DNA of 64,000 nucleotides from positions 1 to 64,000 of the forward strand of contig JAAWHK010000004.1 of NCBI GenBank assembly GCA_022795805.1. Direction: 5' to 3'. The stretch's first letter is position 1; each line of letters starts with the position of its first letter. A program made the translations under genes and the position numbers. Below the pieces are notes generated by a model. The model was given only the letters and a program-made list of their open reading frames with translations. It had not been told where the DNA came from and searched no databases. Source of the DNA: Hungatella sp. (GTDB taxonomy: Bacteria; Bacillota; Clostridia; Lachnospirales; Lachnospiraceae). This document shows positions 44,505 to 53,220 of the stretch, piece after piece.

Positions 44505-44523
44505 ACACTAAGAAAACTTAAGA

Positions 44524-44566
44524 AAGGAACAGCTGTTTGGGAGACCGGCAGCTGTTCCTTTTTTGT
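44524..44566 (+). terminator. terminator after the spo0E-like gene
   Basis: AAGGAACAGCTG and CAGCTGTTCCTT form a strong stem with a 13-base loop, followed by a T-run (44559-44564). Confidence 0.92.
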
Positions 44567-44588
44567 TGCCTGAAAATTCAAATTGTCC

Positions 44589-44672
44589 TTGCTATTTCCT
44601 CCGGTTTGTAATAAAATTAAGGTACAAGTGGTGAAAAGTGGTATAAAGTGGTGTAAAGTGGTTGAAAAGTGG
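44589..44672 (+). promoter_or_regulatory. mraZ promoter with AAAGTGG MraZ boxes
   Basis: TTGCTA (44589-44594) and TAAAAT (44612-44617), spacer 17. Directly downstream are AAAGTGG repeats at 44635, 44645, 44655 and 44666, with a weaker CAAGTGG at 44625. Four intervals are 10, 10, 10 and 11 bp. MraZ is known to bind such tandem repeats upstream of its own operon, so this is its autoregulatory site. Confidence 0.9.
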
Positions 44673-44700
44673 CGGATGTAGAAACAGCAGGTGATTGCTT

Positions 44701-45126
44701 ATGTTCATGGGTGAGTACAATCATACAGTGGATGCTAAGGGACGTCTTATCGTTCCCTCAAAGTTTCGGGAGCAGCTAGGAGATGAATTCGTGGTTACGA
44801 AGGGTCTGGACGGCTGTCTTTTCGTGTATGAAAACACCGAGTGGAAGATCCTGGAAGAGAAGCTGAAAAGTCTGCCCCTGACCAACGCCAACGCCCGAAA
44901 AATCACCCGCTTTTTCCTGGCAGGAGCCACTCTGTGCGAGGTGGACAAACAGGGAAGAATCCTGCTCCCCGCCGTGCTGCGGGAGTTCGCGAAGATTGAG
45001 AAGGATGCCGTGATGGTGGGAGTGGGGAACCGAATCGAAATCTGGAGCAAAGAATCCTGGACATCTGCCAACGTGTATGATGATATGGATGAGATTGCGG
45101 AAAGTATGGAAGGACTTGGAATATGA
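44701..45126 (+). CDS. mraZ: transcriptional regulator MraZ
   Basis: 141 residues with two SpoVT/AbrB-like half sites: [13 protein letters not shown] and [13 protein letters not shown]. MraZ forms a ring oligomer and regulates the division and cell wall cluster that it heads. The ATG at 44701 has AGGTGA upstream. Its stop overlaps the start of rsmH (ATGA). The repeat array just upstream is the expected binding site. Confidence 0.97.
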   Translation: MFMGEYNHTVDAKGRLIVPSKFREQLGDEFVVTKGLDGCLFVYENTEWKILEEKLKSLPLTNANARKITRFFLAGATLCEVDKQGRILLPAVLREFAKIEKDAVMVGVGNRIEIWSKESWTSANVYDDMDEIAESMEGLGI

Positions 45127-46067
45127 CGTTTGAGCACAAGTCGGTGTTGCTGACGGAGACAGTGGACGGTCTGAATGTAAGAACCGGAGGCGTCTATGTA
45201 GACGGGACTCTGGGGGGAGGAGGCCACGCGTCCCTGGTGTGTGAGAGACTGGGGGAGGGCGGAAGGCTTATCGGAATCGATCAGGATGAGGACGCTGTTA
45301 AGGCGGCTTCCGTACGTCTGGAGAAATACAAAGATAAAGTTACCATAGTAAAAGATAATTACAGAAATATAGAGAGTGTGCTTCATGAGCTTAACATCCC
45401 GGCGGTGGACGGGATCTGCCTGGACCTGGGGGTGTCTTCCTATCAGCTTGATACCCCTGACAGGGGATTTACCTACCGGGATGAGGACGCGCCCCTGGAT
45501 ATGAGGATGGACAGGCAGGGGCCGGTGACGGCGGCGGACATTGTCAATGATTACGGCGAAACAGAGCTTTACCGAATCATCAGGGATTACGGGGAGGAGA
45601 AATTTGCGAAACATATAGCCAGGCATATTGTGAGGGAACGACAGAGGGGCCCTGTGACCACCACGGGACAGCTGACAAATATCATCAGGGCGGCCATTCC
45701 CGCCAGGGCGCGGGCCGGAGGGGGACACCCATCCAAGAGGACGTTCCAGGCTCTCCGGATCGAGGTGAACCGGGAGCTGGAGGTTCTGGAGGAGTCCATT
45801 GACACGATGATCGGCCTGTTAAAGCCAGGCGGAAGGCTGTGCGTCATTACCTTCCACTCCCTGGAGGACAGGATCGTAAAAAACCGGTTTAAGACCAACG
45901 AAAACCCCTGCACCTGTCCGCCGGATTTTCCGGTGTGTGTCTGCGGAAAGAAGAGCAGGGGGCGGGTTGTGACGCGAAAGCCCATTGTGCCCGATACGAA
46001 AGAGGTTGAGGAGAATAAGAGATCGAAGAGCTCCAAGCTGAGAGTATTTGAGAGAGGAGAGGAGTGA
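45123..46067 (+). CDS. rsmH: 16S rRNA (cytosine(1402)-N4)-methyltransferase
   Basis: 314 residues. It methylates C1402 in the decoding centre of 16S rRNA using S-adenosylmethionine. The SAM-binding loop is [13 protein letters not shown]; other family blocks are [30 protein letters not shown] and [13 protein letters not shown]. Length and position after mraZ are standard. Confidence 0.97.
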   Translation: MTFEHKSVLLTETVDGLNVRTGGVYVDGTLGGGGHASLVCERLGEGGRLIGIDQDEDAVKAASVRLEKYKDKVTIVKDNYRNIESVLHELNIPAVDGICLDLGVSSYQLDTPDRGFTYRDEDAPLDMRMDRQGPVTAADIVNDYGETELYRIIRDYGEEKFAKHIARHIVRERQRGPVTTTGQLTNIIRAAIPARARAGGGHPSKRTFQALRIEVNRELEVLEESIDTMIGLLKPGGRLCVITFHSLEDRIVKNRFKTNENPCTCPPDFPVCVCGKKSRGRVVTRKPIVPDTKEVEENKRSKSSKLRVFERGEE

Positions 46068-46071
46068 GCGT

Positions 46072-46593
46072 ATGGCATCACGAAACGGATATTCCCGCCG
46101 GGGACGTAAAGAAACGGGAGCGATACATAGAAATCAGGCGTACATCCACGGAAGCGCCGTGCGAAAGGTGCAGGAGGCGGCGCCTGTCCGCAGAAAGGAG
46201 CAGGAGAAGGAGAGGCCGAAGGAACACAGGAAGGTCAGCAGCAGGGTAAGGAGAAACCAGCAGAAGGCGCTGCGGATCGATCTTCCGTACCTGGTTCTTC
46301 TCATGGCGGCATCCTGCTGTACACTGTTCATCTGCATCAATTACCTTCAGGTTCAGACCACCACCACCAGGCGTATGGACCGCATAGAGAAGCTGGAGAA
46401 AGACCTGGACTCACTCAGGGCAGAGAACGACACCCTGCAGACCAGGATCAACACGTCGGTGGACCTGGATTATGTGTATAAGGTGGCTACGGAACAGCTG
46501 GGCATGGTCTACGCAGGAAAGAACCAGGTCCGCATGTATCATCAGACAGAAAGCGAGTTTGTAAGACAGTATGAAGACATCCCGACCTACTAA
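46072..46593 (+). CDS. ftsL: cell division protein FtsL-like
   Basis: 173 residues: a long basic cytoplasmic N-terminus, one membrane helix (LPYLVLLMAASCCTLFICI, about residues 68-90) and an extracellular coiled coil (MDRIEKLEKDLDSLRAEN). This topology and the place between rsmH and the PBP fit FtsL, which with FtsQ/DivIB and DivIC activates septal synthesis. ATG 46072 follows GAGAGGAGTGAG. The last 23 bases overlap the PBP gene. Confidence 0.85.
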   Translation: MASRNGYSRRGRKETGAIHRNQAYIHGSAVRKVQEAAPVRRKEQEKERPKEHRKVSSRVRRNQQKALRIDLPYLVLLMAASCCTLFICINYLQVQTTTTRRMDRIEKLEKDLDSLRAENDTLQTRINTSVDLDYVYKVATEQLGMVYAGKNQVRMYHQTESEFVRQYEDIPTY

Positions 46594-48832
46594 GAAGAGA
46601 CCGGAGCGGGAAGGAAAGCCTTCCCGCTCCCGGGTTCCTGTATTTACGGTACATATGCAGCAAAAGCTGGCGTTCACGGTTTCCGTGATCTTGCTGGCTT
46701 TGTTTGCATTGGTTATGGTGCTTTACAGCATCGTCAGGGAGAACAATGAGGAGTACACCAGGGTGGTGCTGTCCCAGCGGTCTACCTACGACAGCCGCAC
46801 CATTCCCTTTCGGAGGGGGGACATTGTGGACAGGAACGGCACATACCTGGCCACCAGCGACAAGGTCTACAATCTGATCCTGGACCCGGACCAGATGTAC
46901 AGCCGGGAAGAATATTTTCTCAACCCCACGGTGGATGCCCTGGTGCAGGTCTTTGGGTATGACAGAACCGAACTTCTGGAGACGCTTCTGGACCACAAGG
47001 AATCCAAGTATCTTCGGTACGAGCGGAGGCTGACGTACGACAAGAAAGATGAATTCGAGGCCCTGCAGAAGTCTGTCAATGAGGCCAACGCGGAGGCGGG
47101 GGACGGCAGGAGGATAAAGGGCGTCTGGTTTGAGGACGAGTACAAAAGGGTATATCCTTACAATTCCCTGGCCTGCAGTGTCATCGGTTTTACCTCCGGT
47201 GACGGAAGCCAGGGCAACGGAGGCATTGAGCAGTATTACGACGAGACTCTCATAGGAGTCAACGGACGGGAGTACGGTTACCTGAATGACGACTCCAATA
47301 TGGAGACCGTCATTAAGCCGGCAAGAAACGGCAACACGGTGATGTCAACCATTGACATCTACATCCAGCAGCTGGTGGAGAGAAGGATCGAGCAGTGGCA
47401 GGCGGATCCGGGAAGCAAGCGCATAGGGATTCTGGTGATGGACCCCAACAACGGCGAGATCCTGGCCATGGCCGACGATTCCCGGTATGATCTGAACAAC
47501 CCCAGGGACTTGAGCGAAAGCTACACCCAGGAGGAGGTCGACGCCATGACGGACCAGGAGAAGGTGGACGCTCTGAGCCGGATGTGGAGAAATTTCTGCG
47601 TCAGCGATACGTATGAGCCGGGTTCTCCGGCCAAGGTACTGACGGTGGCGGCGGGCCTGGAGGAGAATGTCTTCCAGACCACCACCTACTTTAACTGCGA
47701 CGGCCTGGAATACATAGAACCCTACAGGATCAAGTGTACGGCCTATTCAAAAGAAGGACACGGCGACCTGGCGCTGGATGAAACCATCATCGTGTCCTGC
47801 AATGACGCCATAATGCACATGGCGTTTATGGAAGGAAAGACTGTTTTCAAGAAGTACCAGGATCTGTTTAACATCGGTTTTAAGACGGGAATCGATCTGC
47901 CCGGGGAGGCGGACGCGTCGTCACTGGTATATAAAGTGGATAACATGGATCCGGCCAGCCTTGCCACCAACGGTTTCGGCCAGAATTTTAACTGCACCAT
48001 GGTGCAGATGGCGGCTGCGTTCGCCTCGGTGATCAACGGCGGCTCCTACTACGAACCCCATGTGGTGAAGCAGATCCTCAACGAAAACGGCGCGGTGATC
48101 CAGAAGAATGACGGTGTCCTGGTGCGGGAGACGGTGTCCGACTCTACCAGCCGGTTTATGCGGGAGGCGCTGAGGCGCACCGTGGCTGAGGGTACCGGAA
48201 AGGCGGCCCAGGTGGAAGGCTATGATGTGGGAGGAAAGACGGGAACCGCGGAGAAAGTGGGGCGCAACAAGGAGGACTATGTGGTGTCCTTCTGCGGTTT
48301 TGCCCCGACGGACAACCCAAAGGTACTGGTGTACGTGGTTATCGACGAGCCCAATGTAGACAGGCAGGACAGCAGTTCCTACGCCAGCAAAGTGTTCGCC
48401 CAGGTTATGGGGGATATCCTTCCGTATATAAATGTATTTCCGGACACAGGAGATGAGGAGGATATCCTCACGCCGGAGGAGATCGAGGAGAATGAGGGCG
48501 TGCAGATTGAGGAAGAGACGGAGGAAAGCCGCGTGTATGAGACCGACGAGAACGCTCCGCCCGTGGAGACGGCGGAGGACGGTTCCGTGGTGGACGAAGA
48601 TATGCCCTATCTTCCGGCGGGAGAGGAGAGCCTGCCGGAAACCCTGCCGGCGGCAGCGGAGCCTGCGGGAACGGAAGGCGGTACGCCCGGCGGCGGAGTG
48701 TCCGGTGAGAGCGGCAGTGCGGCCGGAGAAAGCAGCGGGCCGCCCGGAGAAAGCGGCAGTGCGGCCGGTGAAGGCGGGGGTACTGCCGAAGAGAGTACGA
48801 CTGGCGCGTCCGGCGGCACGCATCTGCCGTAA
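46571..48832 (+). CDS. class B penicillin-binding protein (PBP2B/FtsI-like)
   Basis: 753 residues. A basic N-terminus and one membrane helix (about 34-55) lead to the dimer domain (RGDIVDRNGTYLA) and the transpeptidase. The active-site motifs are SPAK with Ser352, SCN and KTGTAEK. It cross-links septal peptidoglycan. After the catalytic domain there is a 120-residue tail rich in Glu, then Gly, Ser, Ala and Pro, with repeated GESGSAAGE-like units. The start has no strong ribosome site and overlaps ftsL, which suggests coupling. Confidence 0.93.
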   Translation: MKTSRPTKKRPEREGKPSRSRVPVFTVHMQQKLAFTVSVILLALFALVMVLYSIVRENNEEYTRVVLSQRSTYDSRTIPFRRGDIVDRNGTYLATSDKVYNLILDPDQMYSREEYFLNPTVDALVQVFGYDRTELLETLLDHKESKYLRYERRLTYDKKDEFEALQKSVNEANAEAGDGRRIKGVWFEDEYKRVYPYNSLACSVIGFTSGDGSQGNGGIEQYYDETLIGVNGREYGYLNDDSNMETVIKPARNGNTVMSTIDIYIQQLVERRIEQWQADPGSKRIGILVMDPNNGEILAMADDSRYDLNNPRDLSESYTQEEVDAMTDQEKVDALSRMWRNFCVSDTYEPGSPAKVLTVAAGLEENVFQTTTYFNCDGLEYIEPYRIKCTAYSKEGHGDLALDETIIVSCNDAIMHMAFMEGKTVFKKYQDLFNIGFKTGIDLPGEADASSLVYKVDNMDPASLATNGFGQNFNCTMVQMAAAFASVINGGSYYEPHVVKQILNENGAVIQKNDGVLVRETVSDSTSRFMREALRRTVAEGTGKAAQVEGYDVGGKTGTAEKVGRNKEDYVVSFCGFAPTDNPKVLVYVVIDEPNVDRQDSSSYASKVFAQVMGDILPYINVFPDTGDEEDILTPEEIEENEGVQIEEETEESRVYETDENAPPVETAEDGSVVDEDMPYLPAGEESLPETLPAAAEPAGTEGGTPGGGVSGESGSAAGESSGPPGESGSAAGEGGGTAEESTTGASGGTHLP

Positions 48833-48847
48833 GCCGTGCAGTTTCCT

Positions 48848-48875
48848 GCATATTTTGGAGACGGCCTCATATATT
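48848..48875 (+). promoter_or_regulatory. SigE-type sporulation promoter before spoVD
   Basis: GCATATT (48848-48854) fits the SigE -35 KMATATT exactly. CATATATT (48868-48875) fits the -10 CATACAHT in seven of eight positions, with a 13-base spacer. It lies 26 bases before the spoVD ATG. Confidence 0.65.
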
Positions 48876-48900
48876 ATACCAATATTGCTGGGATTGGACG

Positions 48901-50637
48901 ATGCATATGGTTCAGACCAAGTCCCGTCACAGAGGAAAGATGACGGCTGTGTGGCTGATTGCTTCCCTGCTCATGGTATGCCTTATGGGCCGGCTGGTAT
49001 ATCTTATGATCTTCTGCTCGGAGCATTACAGCCGGATGGCGGAGGATCTGCACCAGAGGGAAAGGACCATCAAGGCAGCCAGAGGGCGCATCCTGGACCG
49101 CAACGGTACGGTGATTGCCACCAACCGCACGGTGTGTACCATATCCGTGATTCACAACCAGATCACGGACAAAGATGAGGTGACAAACGTTCTGTCCAAC
49201 GCCCTGGGCCTGCCCCGGGACGATGTGCGAAAGAAGGTGGAAAAATACAGTGCCAGAGAGATTGTGGCGGTCAATGTGGATAAGGAGCTGGGGGATACCA
49301 TAAGAAATTACCGTCTGGACGGCGTGAAGGTAGACGAGGACTATAAACGGTATTATCCCTACAACAGCCTGGCCTCCAAAGTCCTGGGATTTACAGGCGG
49401 AGACAACCAGGGGATCATCGGTCTGGAGGTGGTGTACGAGGAGTGGCTGAAAGGTACCAACGGTCTGATCCTGACCCAGGCGGACGCGGCGGGGGTGGAG
49501 ATCGAAAACGCGTTCGAGGATCGGGTGGAGCCGGTGGCGGGTGCGGATCTCACCATAAGCCTGGATGTAAACATCCAGACCTATGCCCAGCAGGCTGCGG
49601 GCAAGGTCATGGAGGAAAAGGGGGCCAAAAGGGTTTCGGTGATTGTCATGGACCCGAGAAACGGGGAGATCTACGCCATGGTCAATGTTCCGGAGTTTGA
49701 TCTCAACGATCCTTTTGCCCTGAATACGGAGCCTGAGGCGGGGGCGGCGGTTTCCAGACAGGATCTTCTGAATCAGATGTGGAGGAATCCCAGCATCAAC
49801 GACACTTATGAGCCGGGGTCCACCTTCAAGATCATAACCGCAGCCGCAGGTCTGGAGGCGGGGGCGGTAAATCTGGAGGACCGGTTTTCCTGTCCCGGTT
49901 TTCGGGTGGTGGAGGACCGGAAGATCCGGTGCCACAAGGTGGGAGGCCACGGGGCGGAGACATTTCTTCAGGGGGCCATGAATTCCTGCAATCCGGTGTT
50001 CATTGACGTGGGGCAGAGGCTGGGGGTGGATCAGTACTACCACTACTTTACTCAGTTCGGTCTCTTGGGAAAGACAGGCATCGACCTTCCCGGCGAGGCA
50101 TCCACCATCATGCACAGGAAGGAGAATATGGGGCTGGTGGAGCTGGCCACCGTATCCTTCGGTCAGTCGTTCCAGATTACGCCGCTGCAGCTTATCACCA
50201 CGGCGGCGTCTATCGTAAACGGGGGAAACCGGGTGACGCCCCATTTCGGCATTCGGGCGGTCAGCTCTGACGGCACCAGCGTGAGGAAGTTTTCCTATCC
50301 GATCAGGGAGGGCGTGGTGTCGGAGGAGACCAGTGAAAAGATGAGGTATATTCTGGAACAGGTGGTATCGGAGGGAAGCGGAAAAAAGGCGGCCCTTCCC
50401 GGATACTCCATAGGCGGAAAGACGGCCACGTCGGAGAAGCTCCCCAGAAGCCTGAAAAAGTACATATCCAGCTTTGTGGGATTTGCCCCGGCAGACGATC
50501 CCCAGGTCATTGCGCTGGTGACCATCGACGAGCCGGTGGGGATTTATTACGGAGGAACCATAGCGGCCCCGGTGATCGCGGATCTGTTTAAGAATATTCT
50601 GCCGTATCTGGGAATTGAGGCCGAAAAAGCGCAATAA
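48901..50637 (+). CDS. spoVD: sporulation-specific penicillin-binding protein SpoVD-like
   Basis: 578 residues: one N-terminal membrane helix, dimer domain (RGRILDRNGTVIA) and transpeptidase with STFK (Ser307) and SCN. The third motif reads KTA (507-509) instead of KTG. SpoVD makes spore cortex peptidoglycan with SpoVE, which is also in this cluster. It lacks the PASTA domain that Bacillus SpoVD has. A SigE-type promoter precedes it. A second ATG 6 bases downstream is possible; neither has a strong ribosome site. Confidence 0.85.
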   Translation: MHMVQTKSRHRGKMTAVWLIASLLMVCLMGRLVYLMIFCSEHYSRMAEDLHQRERTIKAARGRILDRNGTVIATNRTVCTISVIHNQITDKDEVTNVLSNALGLPRDDVRKKVEKYSAREIVAVNVDKELGDTIRNYRLDGVKVDEDYKRYYPYNSLASKVLGFTGGDNQGIIGLEVVYEEWLKGTNGLILTQADAAGVEIENAFEDRVEPVAGADLTISLDVNIQTYAQQAAGKVMEEKGAKRVSVIVMDPRNGEIYAMVNVPEFDLNDPFALNTEPEAGAAVSRQDLLNQMWRNPSINDTYEPGSTFKIITAAAGLEAGAVNLEDRFSCPGFRVVEDRKIRCHKVGGHGAETFLQGAMNSCNPVFIDVGQRLGVDQYYHYFTQFGLLGKTGIDLPGEASTIMHRKENMGLVELATVSFGQSFQITPLQLITTAASIVNGGNRVTPHFGIRAVSSDGTSVRKFSYPIREGVVSEETSEKMRYILEQVVSEGSGKKAALPGYSIGGKTATSEKLPRSLKKYISSFVGFAPADDPQVIALVTIDEPVGIYYGGTIAAPVIADLFKNILPYLGIEAEKAQ

Positions 50638-50677
50638 CATGCATGGAAGAAATTGCTTTGCGGTTTGGAATCTTTGG

Positions 50678-50706
50678 TTGATTATTCCCGTAAAAAGACG
50701 TATACT
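50678..50706 (+). promoter_or_regulatory. promoter upstream of mraY
   Basis: TTGATT (50678-50683) and TATACT (50701-50706), spacer 17, in the 141-base gap after spoVD. It would let mraY and the following genes be read in growing cells independently of spoVD. Confidence 0.65.
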
Positions 50707-50778
50707 ATGGAAGGACAATTTTTTGACGGCAGCGGCAGGAGATGCCCTGTGGGTATACATAAGAATTTGAGGTGCGAT

Positions 50779-51747
50779 ATGATTAACGAAACCATACTTG
50801 CGATTATTATCGCTTTTGCGATCAGCGCCGTTTTGTGCCCGATCGTGATTCCTTTTCTCCATAAATTAAAATTCGGACAGCAGGTTCGGGACGACGGCCC
50901 CCAGACCCATCTGAAGAAGGCGGGAACCCCCACCATGGGCGGCCTGATCATACTGGGAAGCATCATCATCACATCCATGTTTTACCTGTGGGATTACCCG
51001 AAGATGATTCCCGTGCTGTTTGTTACCGTAGGATTCGGTATCATCGGCTTTCTGGACGACTACATTAAGATCGTGATGAAGCGATCGGAAGGGTTGAACC
51101 CGAAGCAGAAGATCCTGGGGCAGATTGCCATTACGGGTATTTTCACCTACTATCTGGTGAATTCCGGGGAGGTGGGGACGACGGCTCTGATCCCCTTCAC
51201 CGGCGGATTTGAGAACGGATACTATCTGAATCTGGGGATTTTATATGTGCCTTTCGTGTTTGTGGTCATGCTGGGAACGGATAACGGAGTCAACTTTACC
51301 GACGGTCTGGACGGCCTGTGCACCAGCGTCACGATACTGGTGGCTACCTTCCTGACCATCATCTCCCTGGGAGAGAAGAGCGGAATCAGCCCCATAACCG
51401 GGGCTGTGGTGGGAAGTCTTCTGGGATTTCTCCTTTTTAACGTGTATCCGGCCAAAGTGTTTATGGGGGATACAGGGTCTCTGGCGCTGGGAGGCTTTGT
51501 GGCGGCCAGCGCCTGCATGATGCAGATTCCGCTTTTTATTCCCATTATCGGGCTCATCTATCTGGTGGAAGTGCTGTCGGTTATGATTCAGGTGACTTAT
51601 TTTAAGAAGACAGGGGGAAAAAGGGTCTTTAAGATGGCTCCCATCCATCACCATTTTGAACTGTGCGGATGGTCGGAGACCCGGGTGGTGGCGGTGTTCT
51701 CCATCATCACAGCCATTCTTTGTTTAATAGCGTACTTAGGATTGTAG
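50779..51747 (+). CDS. mraY: phospho-N-acetylmuramoyl-pentapeptide transferase
   Basis: 322 residues with 10 membrane helices. It makes lipid I from UDP-MurNAc-pentapeptide and undecaprenyl phosphate. Family motifs: RDDGPQTHLKKAGTPTMGG, IIGFLDDYIK with the Asp pair, NFTDGLDGL, and HHHFELCGWSETRVV. The start at 50779 follows GAGGTG; the frame is open upstream without a suitable site. Confidence 0.97.
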   Translation: MINETILAIIIAFAISAVLCPIVIPFLHKLKFGQQVRDDGPQTHLKKAGTPTMGGLIILGSIIITSMFYLWDYPKMIPVLFVTVGFGIIGFLDDYIKIVMKRSEGLNPKQKILGQIAITGIFTYYLVNSGEVGTTALIPFTGGFENGYYLNLGILYVPFVFVVMLGTDNGVNFTDGLDGLCTSVTILVATFLTIISLGEKSGISPITGAVVGSLLGFLLFNVYPAKVFMGDTGSLALGGFVAASACMMQIPLFIPIIGLIYLVEVLSVMIQVTYFKKTGGKRVFKMAPIHHHFELCGWSETRVVAVFSIITAILCLIAYLGL

Positions 51748-51760
51748 GAGGAAAGAGAAT

Positions 51761-53125
51761 ATGAGCCGGAGTCAGAAAGTACTGGTGGCGGGAACCGGGA
51801 TCAGCGGCATCTCGTCCGCAAAGCTTCTGCTGGAAAAGGGCGGTGAGGTGATTCTTTATGACGGCAATGCCGATCTGGATCAGGAGAAACTGAGAAGTGA
51901 GTTTGAGGAGGATGCGAAGCTTACGATCCTTTTGGGAGAGTTGGACCGGAGAGATCTGACAGGGGTGGAGCTGTGTATCATCAGTCCGGGAATTTCTCTG
52001 GAGGCCCCGTTTGTGGAAGTTCTGGATCAGGCCAGAATTCCCATCTGGGGGGAGATACAGCTGGCTTACCAGTGTGCCAGAGGGCGTCTGGCGGCGATTA
52101 CGGGAACCAACGGGAAGACGACCACCACGGCTTTGGTGGGGGAGATCATGAAGTCCAAGTACGAGGATGTGTATGTGGTGGGCAATATCGGTATCCCCTA
52201 CACCCAGGTGGCTCTGGAGACAAAGGACGACAGCGTGACGGTTGCGGAAATTTCCAGTTTTCAGCTGGAAACCATCATGGATTTCAGGCCGGATGTCAGT
52301 GCCATCCTCAACATAACCCCTGACCATTTAAACCGCCACCACACCATGGAGAATTATATCGCCGTCAAGGAGAGCATTACGATGAACCAGACGGAGAGCG
52401 ATATATGTGTCTTAAATTACGATGATCCGGTTCTGCGGGCTTTCGGCTCCCCGGAAAATGAGCGGCGCAGGTGCAGGGTTATCTTTTTCAGCAGCCGTAC
52501 GCCCCTGGCGGAGGGGTACTACCTGGACGGGGACATGATCTGCTTCGCCCACAACGGCCGCATCAGCGAGATTGTGGATGTGAGGGAATTAAATCTTCTG
52601 GGCCGGCATAATTATGAGAATGTGATGGCCGCCGTGGCCATCGGGTCCGCCATGGGGGTTTCCATTGACCGGATCCGCAGGGCGGTGAAAGCCTTCAGGG
52701 CTGTGGAGCACCGCATCGAGTTCGTGCTGGAGCGGTCAGGGGTCAGGTACTACAACGACTCCAAGGGGACGAACCCGGATGCGGCCATCCAGGCCGTAAG
52801 AGCCATGCCGGGTCCCACCCTGCTGATTGCCGGAGGATACGATAAGGAAGCGCAGTACGATGAGTGGGTGGAGGAGTTTGACGGCAAAGTCAAATACCTG
52901 GTTCTCATCGGCCAGACCAGGGATAAGATTGCGGAATGTGCCAAGGAACACGGGTTTACGGACATCATGTATGCGGAGGACATGTCCGAGGCCGTGAGGG
53001 TATGTGCCTCCTATGCCAACATGGGAGACAATGTCCTGTTGTCCCCGGCCTGTGCCAGCTGGGGGATGTTCAGGAATTATGAGGAGCGGGGCAGGATATT
53101 CAAGGAATGTGTCCGAAATCTGTAA
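51761..53125 (+). CDS. murD: UDP-N-acetylmuramoylalanine-D-glutamate ligase
   Basis: 454 residues; adds D-glutamate to UDP-MurNAc-L-Ala with ATP. Mur ligase signatures: P-loop TGTNGKTTTT, NITPDHLNRH, the ADP site VEHRIEFV and YNDSKGTNPDA. AGGAGG precedes the ATG by 10 bases. murE, its usual neighbour in Bacillus, is absent. Confidence 0.96.
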   Translation: MSRSQKVLVAGTGISGISSAKLLLEKGGEVILYDGNADLDQEKLRSEFEEDAKLTILLGELDRRDLTGVELCIISPGISLEAPFVEVLDQARIPIWGEIQLAYQCARGRLAAITGTNGKTTTTALVGEIMKSKYEDVYVVGNIGIPYTQVALETKDDSVTVAEISSFQLETIMDFRPDVSAILNITPDHLNRHHTMENYIAVKESITMNQTESDICVLNYDDPVLRAFGSPENERRRCRVIFFSSRTPLAEGYYLDGDMICFAHNGRISEIVDVRELNLLGRHNYENVMAAVAIGSAMGVSIDRIRRAVKAFRAVEHRIEFVLERSGVRYYNDSKGTNPDAAIQAVRAMPGPTLLIAGGYDKEAQYDEWVEEFDGKVKYLVLIGQTRDKIAECAKEHGFTDIMYAEDMSEAVRVCASYANMGDNVLLSPACASWGMFRNYEERGRIFKECVRNL

Positions 53126-53220
53126 AGGCGGACCGGCGGATTTGCAGACATGTCCAAAGGGCAGAAGACCGCGCCGGGAAAGCCCCGCTATAGGCATGAA
53201 TCCGGAAGGAGGAGGCTGTT

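Noticed and set aside
48680-48800. Short repeats that might suggest a CRISPR array or minisatellite
   Set aside because: They are in-frame repeats coding for the Gly/Ser/Glu tail of the PBP; spacing and spacers do not fit CRISPR.
48432-49178. 248-codon arginine-rich frame across the PBP2 tail and spoVD start
   Set aside because: Out-of-frame reading of the repetitive GC-rich tail; composition is not protein-like.
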